This document shows, in pieces, positions 24,401 through 32,310 of a DNA stretch of 39,000 nt. The stretch spans positions 1 to 39,000 of the forward strand of contig WRHI01000016.1 of the NCBI GenBank assembly GCA_009783315.1. The letters are read 5' to 3'. The position numbers and the translations under genes are program-made. A model generated the notes under the pieces. That model made no database searches, was not told the DNA's origin, and saw only the letters and a list, made by a program, of their open reading frames with translations. How positions within the stretch are numbered: position 1 is the first letter of the stretch; the number at the start of each line of letters is the position of its first letter. The stretch is from Peptococcaceae bacterium. Lineage in GTDB: Bacteria; Bacillota; Desulfitobacteriia; Desulfitobacteriales; Syntrophobotulaceae.

Positions 24401-24874
24401 GAAGGCAATATCGATGCGCAAATCGAATTGAGCAGCTGCTACTATTTTGGCGACGGTGTTGAGCAAAACTACACAAAATCAGTCGCATGGCTGCGAAAAG
24501 CCGCCGACCAAGGAAGCGTCTTGGCCCAGGTCAATTTGGGCAATTGCTACGCCCAGGGGCTTGGCGTAGAAAAAAATCATCAGGAAGCCGTTTCCTGGTA
24601 TCTCAAGGCGGCTGAACAAGGCAGCGCCGTAGCCCAGGCCAACTTAGGGAATTGTTATTACCTTGGTGAAGGTGTGGATCAAGATTATGACGCCGCCGTG
24701 AAATGGCTGAAAAAAGCCGCTGAACAGGGCGATTCCACCGCACAGTTCAATTTGGGCACATGTTATCACTATGGCCACGGTATCGCGCAAGATCAGAAAA
24801 AAGCTGACAAGTGGTATAAAAAAGCCGCGGCGCAAGGGAATGAAATGGCTGAGGAAAGATTGAAAAGTCTCTGA
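21449..24874 (+). CDS. Large hexapeptide-repeat and Sel1-repeat protein
   Basis: 1141 residues with GAGGAGG upstream of ATG 21449. The N-terminus (1-70) is charged and helical. Three low-complexity parts follow, all with a 6-residue (18-bp) period: SQGMPG units at about 92-128; PTPLGM/PVSQGM/PASQNM units at about 385-540; and DKGSAA/SEKEDL-type units at about 710-795. Residues 812-1135 are Sel1-like repeats, eight full 36-residue units (for example AQVNLGNCYAQGLGVEKNHQ) plus a degenerate first one. Sel1 repeats make alpha-solenoids that bind protein partners. No signal peptide or membrane segment is visible, so it is probably a cytosolic scaffold. The 18-bp arrays should be prone to copy-number change without loss of frame. 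Confidence 0.85.
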   Translation: MNEFSENFGLTPGEDAATLLPKLKAQKIDTMQKLYTAAHDAAKTQLLYNQLEHIERAISELEKTMTRSSETSAVDSARYHFSLYEDDSQRGMPVSQDMPFSQGMPGSQGMPGSQGMPGSQGMPGSQGQVAYDRYGFQEDPGINGVFENTKQKILGMFRESGRGQSRGIARESGRGAKGFGRKHIKEAGRKKQNVFEEERQGLLADESAVAWAEEVANLRRERDAGGGEGYAFGNPPHDYSGAGFAQAGILDVSVMRSGGFTNGVMSLGGSDEPIVKNTFVHADINVDADFGANQVGANDMNFAQTTFHTAEKRDPSKEYLARNEHALSEPDSFEKYLVTYDNYNSGQAFHPRESSPIDGQQQKDNSGLWNYSGPQNAPPLQSVPNPQGTTPQQAAHTPRDMPTPLGMPNPQGMSTQPGMPIPQSVSARQRVPIQGALTQSMPISQSMPTPLGMPTPLGMSDPLGMPASQGMPVSQGMPVSQNGPASQNMPVSQNMPASQSMPASQGMPTPLGMPTPQGMSTSRSAFFTQNMPSSQSVDSRNEQASKGFVAPQNAKIPEEALTMQNLLTPQNAQTPKSVLSTNDVFAPGGVESAKDKHVSREFLSSESASIPPVVKRPQKKPRKDLGLSEQETVELQKDLFDIEDLHKIQATVSEVSKKARIYHLPPDDKRENISKYSLDDLLVPSKMAQSGKGMSAKDDEIAQDTAREKDKPSEKEDLSEKGSIPEKDNAADKDKASDKGSAADKGIAADKGSTSDKGSAAEKHSTSTKDNLSETDNLPEEGSLAEKETISGEDILTEEEIAERLKPKEGSRMEALLELGDMFWQIPNHQRAVKYYQQAADQGHARAQKIMGDACYNGLGLEQDYKKALVWYSKAAEQGLPEAQGCIGECYHFGNGVPQDYAKAVAWYQKAIQKGDARVQSSLADCYYNGTGVNQDYHEALILYRKSSNQNKHAFKGLGDCHFHGRGVEQNYYEAVRYYTIAAEEGNIDAQIELSSCYYFGDGVEQNYTKSVAWLRKAADQGSVLAQVNLGNCYAQGLGVEKNHQEAVSWYLKAAEQGSAVAQANLGNCYYLGEGVDQDYDAAVKWLKKAAEQGDSTAQFNLGTCYHYGHGIAQDQKKADKWYKKAAAQGNEMAEERLKSL

Positions 24875-24878
24875 TTGG

Positions 24879-25730
24879 CTATTGACACATATAAAACAAC
24901 CCAATTGTGTTGCGCCCACTGTGAACACAACAATTGCAGCTGACGTCGTTAAACCGTACTTGCGCAAAGCTGTGGTATTTCGCGACGATATTCAAAATGT
25001 TTTCCTGAACGGCCTTATCATATGTGGTATAGACAACATAGAGCATACTGAGATCGGGGTTTGGTTTTTTCTCGAAGGTGCTTTTAATATACGCTTCCAA
25101 AACCCTTGCCTGATTGCCCCGGTGTTTTTCGCGGACGACCATGTGCCCTGTTTCATTCATATAAATGACCGGCTTTATCTTCAACAGATTGGCGGCGAAA
25201 TAAGTTAAACCGCTGCATCGGCCGCCCTTATACAAACAATCAAGAGTATCCAACAGAAAGGATCCTTGAATCTTCGGTATTTTGCCGGTAGCCAGGTCAA
25301 CGATTTTCCTGGCGTCAGTTTCACCGTCCGCAATCAATTGCAGGGCGTATTTTACGAGCAAAGCGATCCCATTGGATAAGAGCAAAGAATCAATCACAAA
25401 AACCTTCCCCGGATAATCTAGAGCAGCGGTTTTCGCGTTGGCCGCAATGGATGAAATGCCGCTGGAAACAGCGAAATGAATAACGGTATCGCCCGCGGCA
25501 ACAAATTGGCCAAAGAACTCTGAATAGACCGCGGGACTTTTCGCCGCGGTTCTGGCGACTTGTCCGGTTTCATCCATAAACCTAAAGACATCTTCAGGAA
25601 AAACGTCTTCCATATCCGAATAGCTTTTGTCGCCCATGTTTATGTAACAAGAGATGGTATCAACATGGAGGGCCGCTAATTCCTCTTTAGACAGATCGAT
25701 CATTCTATCGGCAGTGATTTTTATTCCCAT
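24879..25730 (-). CDS. DegV family fatty-acid-binding protein
   Basis: 283 residues, ATG 25730 with GGAG upstream. The DegV layout is seen: ITADRMIDLSKEELAALHV at the N-terminus, DTVIHFAVSSGISSIAANAK (phosphate/carboxylate-binding SSG), VIDSLLLSNGIALLV, LDTLDCLYKGGRCSGL and LLKIKPVI. DegV (FakB-type) proteins bind fatty acids and present them to a FakA kinase. The usual T-S-Q-P-S motif after the first third is replaced by RTAAKSPAVY. No FakA is in the window. It ends 4 bases from the convergent Sel1-repeat gene. Confidence 0.85.
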   Translation of the reverse strand: MGIKITADRMIDLSKEELAALHVDTISCYINMGDKSYSDMEDVFPEDVFRFMDETGQVARTAAKSPAVYSEFFGQFVAAGDTVIHFAVSSGISSIAANAKTAALDYPGKVFVIDSLLLSNGIALLVKYALQLIADGETDARKIVDLATGKIPKIQGSFLLDTLDCLYKGGRCSGLTYFAANLLKIKPVIYMNETGHMVVREKHRGNQARVLEAYIKSTFEKKPNPDLSMLYVVYTTYDKAVQENILNIVAKYHSFAQVRFNDVSCNCCVHSGRNTIGLFYMCQ

Positions 25731-25803
25731 TGTTGCTCCTTGTTTCGCCCATTTTAGACATCATACAGCATTCGTGATCAATTGACAATTGTCAATTGCA
25801 AGA

Positions 25804-25835
25804 AGCCAGTGCAGAAAATTCCTTTTGCACTGGCT
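25804..25835 (-). terminator. Stem-loop downstream of the glycine-rich repeat protein gene
   Basis: AGCCAGTGCA and TGCACTGGCT form a 10-bp perfect stem, extended by pairing A and T runs. It lies 22 bases beyond the stop of the gene at 25858 (minus strand) and is likely its terminator, though only TTCTTG rather than a full U-run follows. Nearby (about 25779-25799) CAATTGA CAATTGT CAATTGC is a short palindromic heptamer array. Confidence 0.55.
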
Positions 25836-25857
25836 CCCTGATGGTTATTGCTGGAGG

Positions 25858-27753
25858 TTACAGGCCCATTTTGGGTTCTTTGTACACATAGAGATCAACT
25901 GAGGTTCCAAAGGGGGTTGTAAGGGCGAAGGTAAAGCCGGTGGAAGCAAAGGGCAGACCGGAGGTGAAGTCAAAAGCGAAGGTCAGGGGTGTAAAGGGAA
26001 CCCCCGCGCCGGCAAAGTCTGTGAGAATCCCGTGGGGGCCGCCGCCGTCCGGGGTTTCATACCAGAAGTCGTCAAATAGGGCTGTCACGAAAGCGGGTTC
26101 ATGCAACTGGATATGCGCCAAGGAGGGCAGAACCGCGTCGCTTTCAGGACCGGCACCGTAGTCGTTGACGGTATAAGTCAGATTCTGGACGATATCCGGG
26201 TCTTCATTGGAATGGAAGGAGATCGTGTGCAGAGCGTCATAGGGGTCGGCGTCCGCGCCGTCCGCGCCGCCGGTGCCGACAGGGGCTCCTGCTGTAAGCG
26301 TCGAATCACCGGCGCCGCCGAAGACGCTTTTCTCAAGATCCACACCGGAAGATATATAAATTGATCCGGCTACAACGGCAACGGGTGTTGCACCTAAGGT
26401 ACCGCCGGTGCCTATACCGGCACCGCCGCCATAATCGCCGTCACTGTCGCCGCCATATGCTCTTTCGAGAAAAGTCATATCGTCGCTGATAACGATATCT
26501 GTGAAGCCGCCTTCAGCGCCTCCGCCGATGCCGGCTGCACATAAACCGCCTTCTGCTCCTATTGTCCCGCCGGCAACGATGATTATGCCGCCGTCGCGAC
26601 CGTTACCGCTACCGATTCCGGCGGCATATTCACCGCCGAAGGCCTCTATTACACCGCTGGTAATTGTTATTTCGGCGGCATCGCCGCCGGTGCCGCCGCC
26701 GATACCGGCGCCGCTGTCGCCGCCATAGGCTGTAATGACGCCGCCGTTAACCGATATGATTTCGCCGTCGCCTCCGTTGCCGCCGCCGATACCGGCACCG
26801 CTGTCGCCGCCGACGGCATCTATAGTGCCCCCGCTAATTGTTATATTACCGCTGCCGCCGCCGTAGCCGCCGCCGATACCGGCGCCGTTATCGTCGCCGT
26901 AGGACGCGATTACGCCGCCAAAAATGTTAATTATGCCGCCGTTGCCACCGGAACCACTGCCGATGCCGGCACCGTCTTCGCCGCCGGTGGCTGTAATACT
27001 GCCGTCATTAATCGTTATGATTTCACCATTACCACCGGCGCCGCCGCCGATGCCGGCCGCGTAAATATTGCCGTAGGCTTCTATTGTGCCGCCGTTAATT
27101 GTTAATGCGCCGCTGTGACCGCCGTCGCCGCCGCCGATACCGGCGCCGCTGGAGCCGCCGTTAGCTGTTACTGTGCCGCTGTTAATGGTAATTGTACCCG
27201 CATCGGCAGAAACACTATCGCCGCCGATGCCGGCGCCGTCGTCGCCGCCGGTCGCAACAAGACTTCCTGTGCCGTCAATGGTCAGAACACTGGTGTTTTG
27301 AACCTGCAGTCCGGCAAAATCATCATCGCCGGTCAAAGTGCTATCGCCGGATAATGTCAGAACAACTGTTGCGCCGCCACTTATTGAAAAAGCGGATGCG
27401 CCTTCGCCGGTCAAGTCAATATCGACATCGTCTAAAGTAATGTTGTATGGAAGATCACCAGCTAAGTCACCAGCTACAGAAATACCATCAGTGTTAGAGT
27501 TACCGGATATGATGAAAAACGAATCCGTCGGATCAAGATTATCTTGATCTAGCGAACCATCAAAAGTCACTTTTAAGCCACTTACTGAACCTGGCTCAAA
27601 TTCGACAGTACCTACACCAATATCATACGGATAGTCGGTTGCCATGAGCATCGCAGGGGCGGCACCCAATAATACCACCGCGAATACCAAAACCGCTAAC
27701 AATTGGATTGCTCTAAGACCTCGTTCTGCACAAATCGTTTTTGTCTTACTCAT
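25858..27753 (-). CDS. Secreted glycine-rich 29-residue-repeat (beta-helix-like) protein
   Basis: 631 residues from ATG 27753 with GGGAG 7 bases upstream. Residues 1-39 are a signal peptide (AIQLLAVLVFAVVLLG, then APAMLMA). After an N-terminal domain resembling carbohydrate-binding/beta-helix leaders (about 40-160) come nine repeats of 29 residues with the pattern GAGIGGGxGGxxxxITIxGGTIxAxGG. They are likely to stack into a right-handed beta-helix. The C-terminal ~170 residues (LHTISFHSNEDPDIVQNLTY, then FDDFWYET) recur in the sortase fusion at 30212. It ends without an LPxTG-like motif or membrane anchor. A surface or matrix adhesin is plausible; no enzymatic motif was seen. Confidence 0.75.
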   Translation of the reverse strand: MSKTKTICAERGLRAIQLLAVLVFAVVLLGAAPAMLMATDYPYDIGVGTVEFEPGSVSGLKVTFDGSLDQDNLDPTDSFFIISGNSNTDGISVAGDLAGDLPYNITLDDVDIDLTGEGASAFSISGGATVVLTLSGDSTLTGDDDFAGLQVQNTSVLTIDGTGSLVATGGDDGAGIGGDSVSADAGTITINSGTVTANGGSSGAGIGGGDGGHSGALTINGGTIEAYGNIYAAGIGGGAGGNGEIITINDGSITATGGEDGAGIGSGSGGNGGIINIFGGVIASYGDDNGAGIGGGYGGGSGNITISGGTIDAVGGDSGAGIGGGNGGDGEIISVNGGVITAYGGDSGAGIGGGTGGDAAEITITSGVIEAFGGEYAAGIGSGNGRDGGIIIVAGGTIGAEGGLCAAGIGGGAEGGFTDIVISDDMTFLERAYGGDSDGDYGGGAGIGTGGTLGATPVAVVAGSIYISSGVDLEKSVFGGAGDSTLTAGAPVGTGGADGADADPYDALHTISFHSNEDPDIVQNLTYTVNDYGAGPESDAVLPSLAHIQLHEPAFVTALFDDFWYETPDGGGPHGILTDFAGAGVPFTPLTFAFDFTSGLPFASTGFTFALTTPFGTSVDLYVYKEPKMGL

Positions 27754-27906
27754 AAAGTTGCTCCCTTCCATTAATGAGATGTAATTCATAGTTTGCGATA
27801 CCGATTCTGTCATCATATCTGTCTTATAATGGTCTTTTGGTAAAATTTCTATTCATATCCGACCTCCTTTTCCAAATATATTTCGCCAAACAACATTCAG
27901 CGTGCA

Positions 27907-28027
27907 AACCGAACACCGAACACCGAATACCGAATACCGAACACCAAACGCCGAATACCAAACGCCGAATACCGAACACCAAACGCCGAATACCAAACGC
28001 CGAATACCAAACGCCAAACGCCAAGCG
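27907..28027. repeat. Heptamer array (CCGAATA / CCGAACA / CCAAACG)
   Basis: About 17 tandem 7-bp units alternating CCGAATA, CCGAACA and CCAAACG fill the gap between the GH18 stop codon and the leader region of the glycine-rich protein gene. The array is open in translation by chance, so a spurious small frame appears on the minus strand. No palindrome is seen. Confidence 0.9.
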
Positions 28028-28035
28028 TGTTCATC

Positions 28036-29919
28036 TCACTGTAAAGCGCTGGAGCTCACATAACCGACAATGCCGTTATAACTTATGCGTGAGAACTCGC
28101 CGGTAAGGCTCAAAACCGTGACGACAGAACCCTTTTCAACGGTTCCCATGCTTTTGCCGCCGGTAGAAGGAGTTTCCCGTACCTGCAATTTGGCTTTGGC
28201 CGTTTTGGTGTTTGTCTGGGGTTGGGGCTGCGGCTGCTGGGGCGCAGACGCCGGGGCCGGCGCTTCTGTTGCAATCAAGGCGCTTGTGCTGACATAACCG
28301 ACAATGCTGCCAAAACTTATCTTTGTAAAGTCGCCTGAGATGCCGAGAACAGTAACAACTGCGCCTTTATCAACGGTTCCCATACTTTTGCCCCCAGTGG
28401 AGGCGGTTTCACGTACTTGCAATTTGGCTTTGGTTGTCCAGATTTTGGATGGCGCGGCTGGATTCGTCGTTGTGATATAAGCTGTTGAAACATATCCAAA
28501 CTGTCCGTTTGCCAACCGCACATAATAGAACCCGTTGACGGCGCTCCCCAGAATCGTCACTTGGGTTCCGCCGTTGATAGTCGTCAGAATTGAGGCGTTC
28601 AGATCCGCGGCGGCGCGGACGTTCAGATTCGTTGTGCCGCTTGTGACCCAAGCCGCTGTTTCGGCGGCGGGGGAGACAGCGCCTGAGTTGCCGTTGAGCC
28701 AAGTGCTGTAATTGTTCCAGATGGAGGCGTCTTCCTGACCCAAGGCCCAGGAGCCGGCGCCTTTCAGATTATACTTTTTCACCAGATTCAGTTTGGCTTG
28801 CAGGGATTGATCGTTTTCGTACCAGATGACATATTTGCCCGGGGCCAGGGTTTTACCGCCGATGGTATATGTTTTGTCGCCGGCTTTGACTTGAAATTCC
28901 GCTTTGGGGGATTGGGTGGCTGTGTCGTAGGTGACGACGGCTTTGTAGTCGGAGATCATGTTCATGATGACGCCAATAGAAACGCCTTTGCCCATGACGC
29001 TGGTGTCGTTGACGCTCCAGATTCGGCCGAAAAAGGGGAGGCCCACAAGGATTTTATCGGCGGTGGTTTTGGACAGAGCGTATTTGATGGATTCTTCCAC
29101 AAAGCCGATGCTGGCTACCGCGCCGGCAGAACCGCCTTCATAGTGTTCGTCGTAGGTCATCATCATCAGATAATCGGCGTGGGTTCCCAGAGCGGCGTAG
29201 TCATAGGAACCGTGCCAGCCGGTCGTCCAACCTTTGGGGTTGGCGGCGGTGGCCACGGAAACTTCTTTATGGGCGGGGATTTTGATTCTTAGCTGCTTAA
29301 CGAGTTCCGTGTATTGGGTTTTTTGCAGTTCCGTGACGTTCTCAATGTCGACATTGACGCCGTCTAGGTTGTATTGACTGACGTAGTTGGCGATCTGGGT
29401 GGAGAGCTTGTTGACGTCTTTCAAGGCGTTGATGCCGGCGCTGCGGTCCCAATGGTTGCTGAGGAAGGGCACAACTTTGACGCCTGCGGCGTGCATCCGG
29501 GTGACCAGATCGGTGCTGACCGGGTTGAGCTTCAGGCTGCCGTCAGGGTTGATATCAAAATAGCTGGGAGATACCGTCTGCAAAGCGTTGTTTGTGCGTT
29601 CCACATAGGCGATCTGTTGTTGGGCGGTGCCGCCGTACAGATAAGCCATGCTGTAGCGGTCGGTTTCCGCCGCCGAAGCGCTCATGAAGGAGGCGAAGGG
29701 CAGGGTCGCGATGATGACGCCTGCCACCATGATTTTGACGGCGGATATTTTGAGATTTTTGGCGTGATGGGCAATGTAGTCGGTGATCTTTTCAAAGCTT
29801 TTGCCCTGTTTGTCTTTGGAGAAGAAATCCATAGCGAATTCTGTGTCGAATCGGTTGTATTGGATTAAGAGATCATAGCTGCCGTCGTTGTTGGGAATGA
29901 GCTTAAGATTGCCGGTCAT
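28036..29919 (-). CDS. Membrane-anchored GH18 glycosidase with three SH3 domains
   Basis: 627 residues from ATG 29919 with AAGGTG 5 bases upstream. A cytosolic N-terminus of ~57 residues precedes a membrane helix (58-80), so it is a signal-anchored protein facing out. Residues 90-410 are a GH18 domain of the YaaH/SleL-like type: FLSNHWDRS, LDGVNVDIEN (Asp186, Asp191, catalytic Glu193), MMMTYDEHYEGG and GSWALGQED. Three bacterial SH3 domains follow (about 432-487, 498-550, 570-627; TNLNVRAA, AKLQVRETASTGGKSMGTV and AKLQVRETPSTGGKSMGTV), the last two near-duplicates, joined by a Pro/Gln linker. It likely cleaves a peptidoglycan or chitin-like GlcNAc linkage. It lies in a surface-protein cluster. 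Confidence 0.88.
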   Translation of the reverse strand: MTGNLKLIPNNDGSYDLLIQYNRFDTEFAMDFFSKDKQGKSFEKITDYIAHHAKNLKISAVKIMVAGVIIATLPFASFMSASAAETDRYSMAYLYGGTAQQQIAYVERTNNALQTVSPSYFDINPDGSLKLNPVSTDLVTRMHAAGVKVVPFLSNHWDRSAGINALKDVNKLSTQIANYVSQYNLDGVNVDIENVTELQKTQYTELVKQLRIKIPAHKEVSVATAANPKGWTTGWHGSYDYAALGTHADYLMMMTYDEHYEGGSAGAVASIGFVEESIKYALSKTTADKILVGLPFFGRIWSVNDTSVMGKGVSIGVIMNMISDYKAVVTYDTATQSPKAEFQVKAGDKTYTIGGKTLAPGKYVIWYENDQSLQAKLNLVKKYNLKGAGSWALGQEDASIWNNYSTWLNGNSGAVSPAAETAAWVTSGTTNLNVRAAADLNASILTTINGGTQVTILGSAVNGFYYVRLANGQFGYVSTAYITTTNPAAPSKIWTTKAKLQVRETASTGGKSMGTVDKGAVVTVLGISGDFTKISFGSIVGYVSTSALIATEAPAPASAPQQPQPQPQTNTKTAKAKLQVRETPSTGGKSMGTVEKGSVVTVLSLTGEFSRISYNGIVGYVSSSALQ

Positions 29920-30211
29920 TATTTCACCTTCTTCCTGCATCTGACATTATTATGAGCCGGGGGTGGGAAATCCATGCAAGCAAAAGGGAAAAAGAAAAAA
30001 GCTGTAAAGCGTTGTCAACAACAGGATTGATTGACTGCCGGGACAAGGATTATTTGTCGGATGGACAGACAACGCGGAAGCTGAAGTTATCCCGGCCAGG
30101 ATGAAGATTGGCCAAAATCAAAAGGAGATTGGCGAATAAAACTTATCGATCACACTCACTCTAAACACAGGTTAGCGGAGCGCTATAAAGAAAGAGGAGG
30201 AAGGTGGTTCT

Positions 30212-32185
30212 ATGAGAAAGCGCCAATCTCACATGACAAAAAGGTTCATCGTGGCGGCGGTTTTCATGAGCATTCTGCTGCCGGCTTCTAAGCCTGTCTG
30301 CGCCGCCAGTGATCCCGCTCATTATATATATGATATAACCGAAGGGGTCGTTCGTATTGAAGCGGTATCAAACGCCGGGTTTCAAGTTCAATACGGCCCA
30401 TGGTCCTCTGTTCAAGAGGATATACCTGTCGGTACATCGCTGACGATCATTGGCGACTCGGCCTGTACCCATTGGATTGAAGTGAACGATGGGGGCGCTG
30501 ATCTGGCTTATGACATAGCGCTTCAGGATGTCAATATTGACGCCCGCGGTGTTGGGGCAGCTTTTTCTATTGCCGGCGGCACGGTGAATCTTACCTTAGA
30601 AGGCGTCAATACCCTTGTCAGCCATGATAGGCGGGCCGGCTTAGAAATTGATGAAAACGGTTCATTAAGTATCAGCGGCGTTGGCAGTCTTTCCGCAGTG
30701 GGCGGCAGAGGGGGCGCCGGTATTGGTGGCAAGCTTGCGGGGACGGCTGGGCCGATCACCATTAACAGTACAGCTGTTATCAAGGCAGAAGGCGGCGCTT
30801 ATGGCGCCGGCATTGGCGGCGGAGATTGCGGCGGCAGCAGCGCCGTTGCCATTACGGGAGGCACGGTTGAAGCTGTGGGGGGGGCGTGCGCGGCCGGGAT
30901 TGGCGGCGGGCGCGGCGGCAACTTTGCCTGTATTGAGATCAACGGTTCGGCCCATATAAAAAAGGCCCAAGGTGGGGACGCGGACGCCGTTAATGCCTGG
31001 GCCGGCGGCGCCGGGATAGGCAGCGGCGGTTGGGGTTCCACATTTGCCGTGGTCGCTCCTGCCGGCCTCATAACCATCTCCGCTGGTGTGGATATGGACG
31101 CCATCAGCGGCGGCGCCGCCCGCGACGGTTTTACCGCCGGCGCCTCAATTGGCACAGGCGGCGCTGCCGAAATCGGTTGTGTCCCTTATGCCGGGTTGCA
31201 CACCATGACTTACCATGCCCATAGCCAGCCGGATGTGACCCAGGCGCTTACTTACACAGTGAGCAACGAAGGCAGCGACGCGATCCTGCCTCTGCTGTAC
31301 AATATTCAAGCCTATAATCCGGACTTTACACCGGCTCAATTCGAGGGTTTTTGGTATGATATCGCAGATGAGGGGAGAACGAATGATGTGATGCCGGATG
31401 ATGGCGCTCCGGATGATGCCGCGTCATCAAATGGCCCTGTCGCCAGCTACGGCAATGACAGCGTATCCTATGCTGCGGGAATGGTTTTTCCTGATACGAA
31501 TGTATCTCATGTTTACGCGCAGGCGGTCCAAGAGTTGTCCCAGGAAGAGCAGCAGGCCTTAGCTTACCTCAATCAGCCTTACAATGAATATGTTGAGATG
31601 GTTCGAAGCTTGCAGCAAGATAATGGAGATGTGAAAGGCTGGATCAGAGTGGAAGGAACCGTGATTAACTACCCGCTGCTCCAGGGGGAGGATAACGATT
31701 TTTACGCGAAGCACAATTACGAAAAACGCGAGATCACGTATGGATCTATATATATGAACTCTCGTTCCAACCTAAAGGACAATACCTCGAATATTATTAT
31801 TTATGGCCATAATATGAAAGATAACCAAATGTTTGGCAGCTTGTCCTGGTACAGTGATCCCAGCTACTATAACGCTCATCCCATAGTCCATATTGCCACT
31901 GATGAAACAGAGTCGGCTTACCAAATCATCTGCGCCTTTCGATCACGGGTCTATCCTGTGGATTTCGATCCGGCGGTTTTTCGCTATTACCGTCATGTGT
32001 CGTTCCCCGACGCCCAAACCTTTTCCGATTATCTGCAAAACTGCAAAAACCTTCAACTCTACGAAACCGGGATAACCGCTGAGTATGGCGATCAGCTGAT
32101 ACTCCTGAGCACCTGTGAGTACACCCAGGTGAACGGTCGTTTTGTTGTATTGGCCAAAAAACTCCCAGCCGGTGCAGCTTTGTAG
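30212..32185 (+). CDS. Glycine-rich repeat protein fused to a class B sortase
   Basis: 657 residues with AGAGGAGGAAGG upstream. A signal peptide (FIVAAVFMSILLPASKPVCA) leads. Residues about 35-390 copy the layout of the protein at 25858: an N-terminal domain, 3-4 GAGIGGG-type repeats (GGAGIGGK, YGAGIGGGDCGGS, CAAGIGGGRGGN, GGAGIGSGG) and the shared module LHTMTYHAHSQPDVTQALTY to QFEGFWYD. After an acidic linker (NDVMPDDGAPDDAAS) residues ~455-650 form a class B sortase: WIRVEGTVINYPLLQGED, IIIYGHNMKDNQMFGSL with His533, LILLSTCEYTQ with Cys635 and NGRFVVLAKK with Arg643. All three catalytic residues are present. It would be an exported transpeptidase carrying its own beta-helix domain; no separate substrate with an NPxTG-like signal was found in the window. 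Confidence 0.85.
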   Translation: MRKRQSHMTKRFIVAAVFMSILLPASKPVCAASDPAHYIYDITEGVVRIEAVSNAGFQVQYGPWSSVQEDIPVGTSLTIIGDSACTHWIEVNDGGADLAYDIALQDVNIDARGVGAAFSIAGGTVNLTLEGVNTLVSHDRRAGLEIDENGSLSISGVGSLSAVGGRGGAGIGGKLAGTAGPITINSTAVIKAEGGAYGAGIGGGDCGGSSAVAITGGTVEAVGGACAAGIGGGRGGNFACIEINGSAHIKKAQGGDADAVNAWAGGAGIGSGGWGSTFAVVAPAGLITISAGVDMDAISGGAARDGFTAGASIGTGGAAEIGCVPYAGLHTMTYHAHSQPDVTQALTYTVSNEGSDAILPLLYNIQAYNPDFTPAQFEGFWYDIADEGRTNDVMPDDGAPDDAASSNGPVASYGNDSVSYAAGMVFPDTNVSHVYAQAVQELSQEEQQALAYLNQPYNEYVEMVRSLQQDNGDVKGWIRVEGTVINYPLLQGEDNDFYAKHNYEKREITYGSIYMNSRSNLKDNTSNIIIYGHNMKDNQMFGSLSWYSDPSYYNAHPIVHIATDETESAYQIICAFRSRVYPVDFDPAVFRYYRHVSFPDAQTFSDYLQNCKNLQLYETGITAEYGDQLILLSTCEYTQVNGRFVVLAKKLPAGAAL

Positions 32186-32250
32186 GACGACTTTGGAGGT
32201 GCCGTTGATTTTATTTGCAGAATTTCCTATAATGTTCATATCATAAATAT

Positions 32251-32292
32251 TCTGACTTCAGACTTCAGACTCCTGTTCTGACTTCTGAAACA
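32251..32292. repeat. Short heptamer array (GACTTCA)
   Basis: TCTGACTTCAGACTTCAGAC and the continuation to CTGAAACAG form about five degenerate 7-bp units with partial dyad symmetry. They lie just upstream of the ribosome binding site of the MBL-fold gene. Confidence 0.65.
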
Positions 32293-32310
32293 GGACAAGG
32301 AGGCATCCCT

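Noticed and set aside
27824-28024. Minus-strand frame encoding VFGIRR-like repeats
   Set aside because: It is the translation of the heptamer array 27907-28027 and has no start signal or family.
28798-29292. Plus-strand 164-codon frame within the GH18 gene
   Set aside because: Antisense to the catalytic domain, with no ribosome binding site and no recognisable domain.
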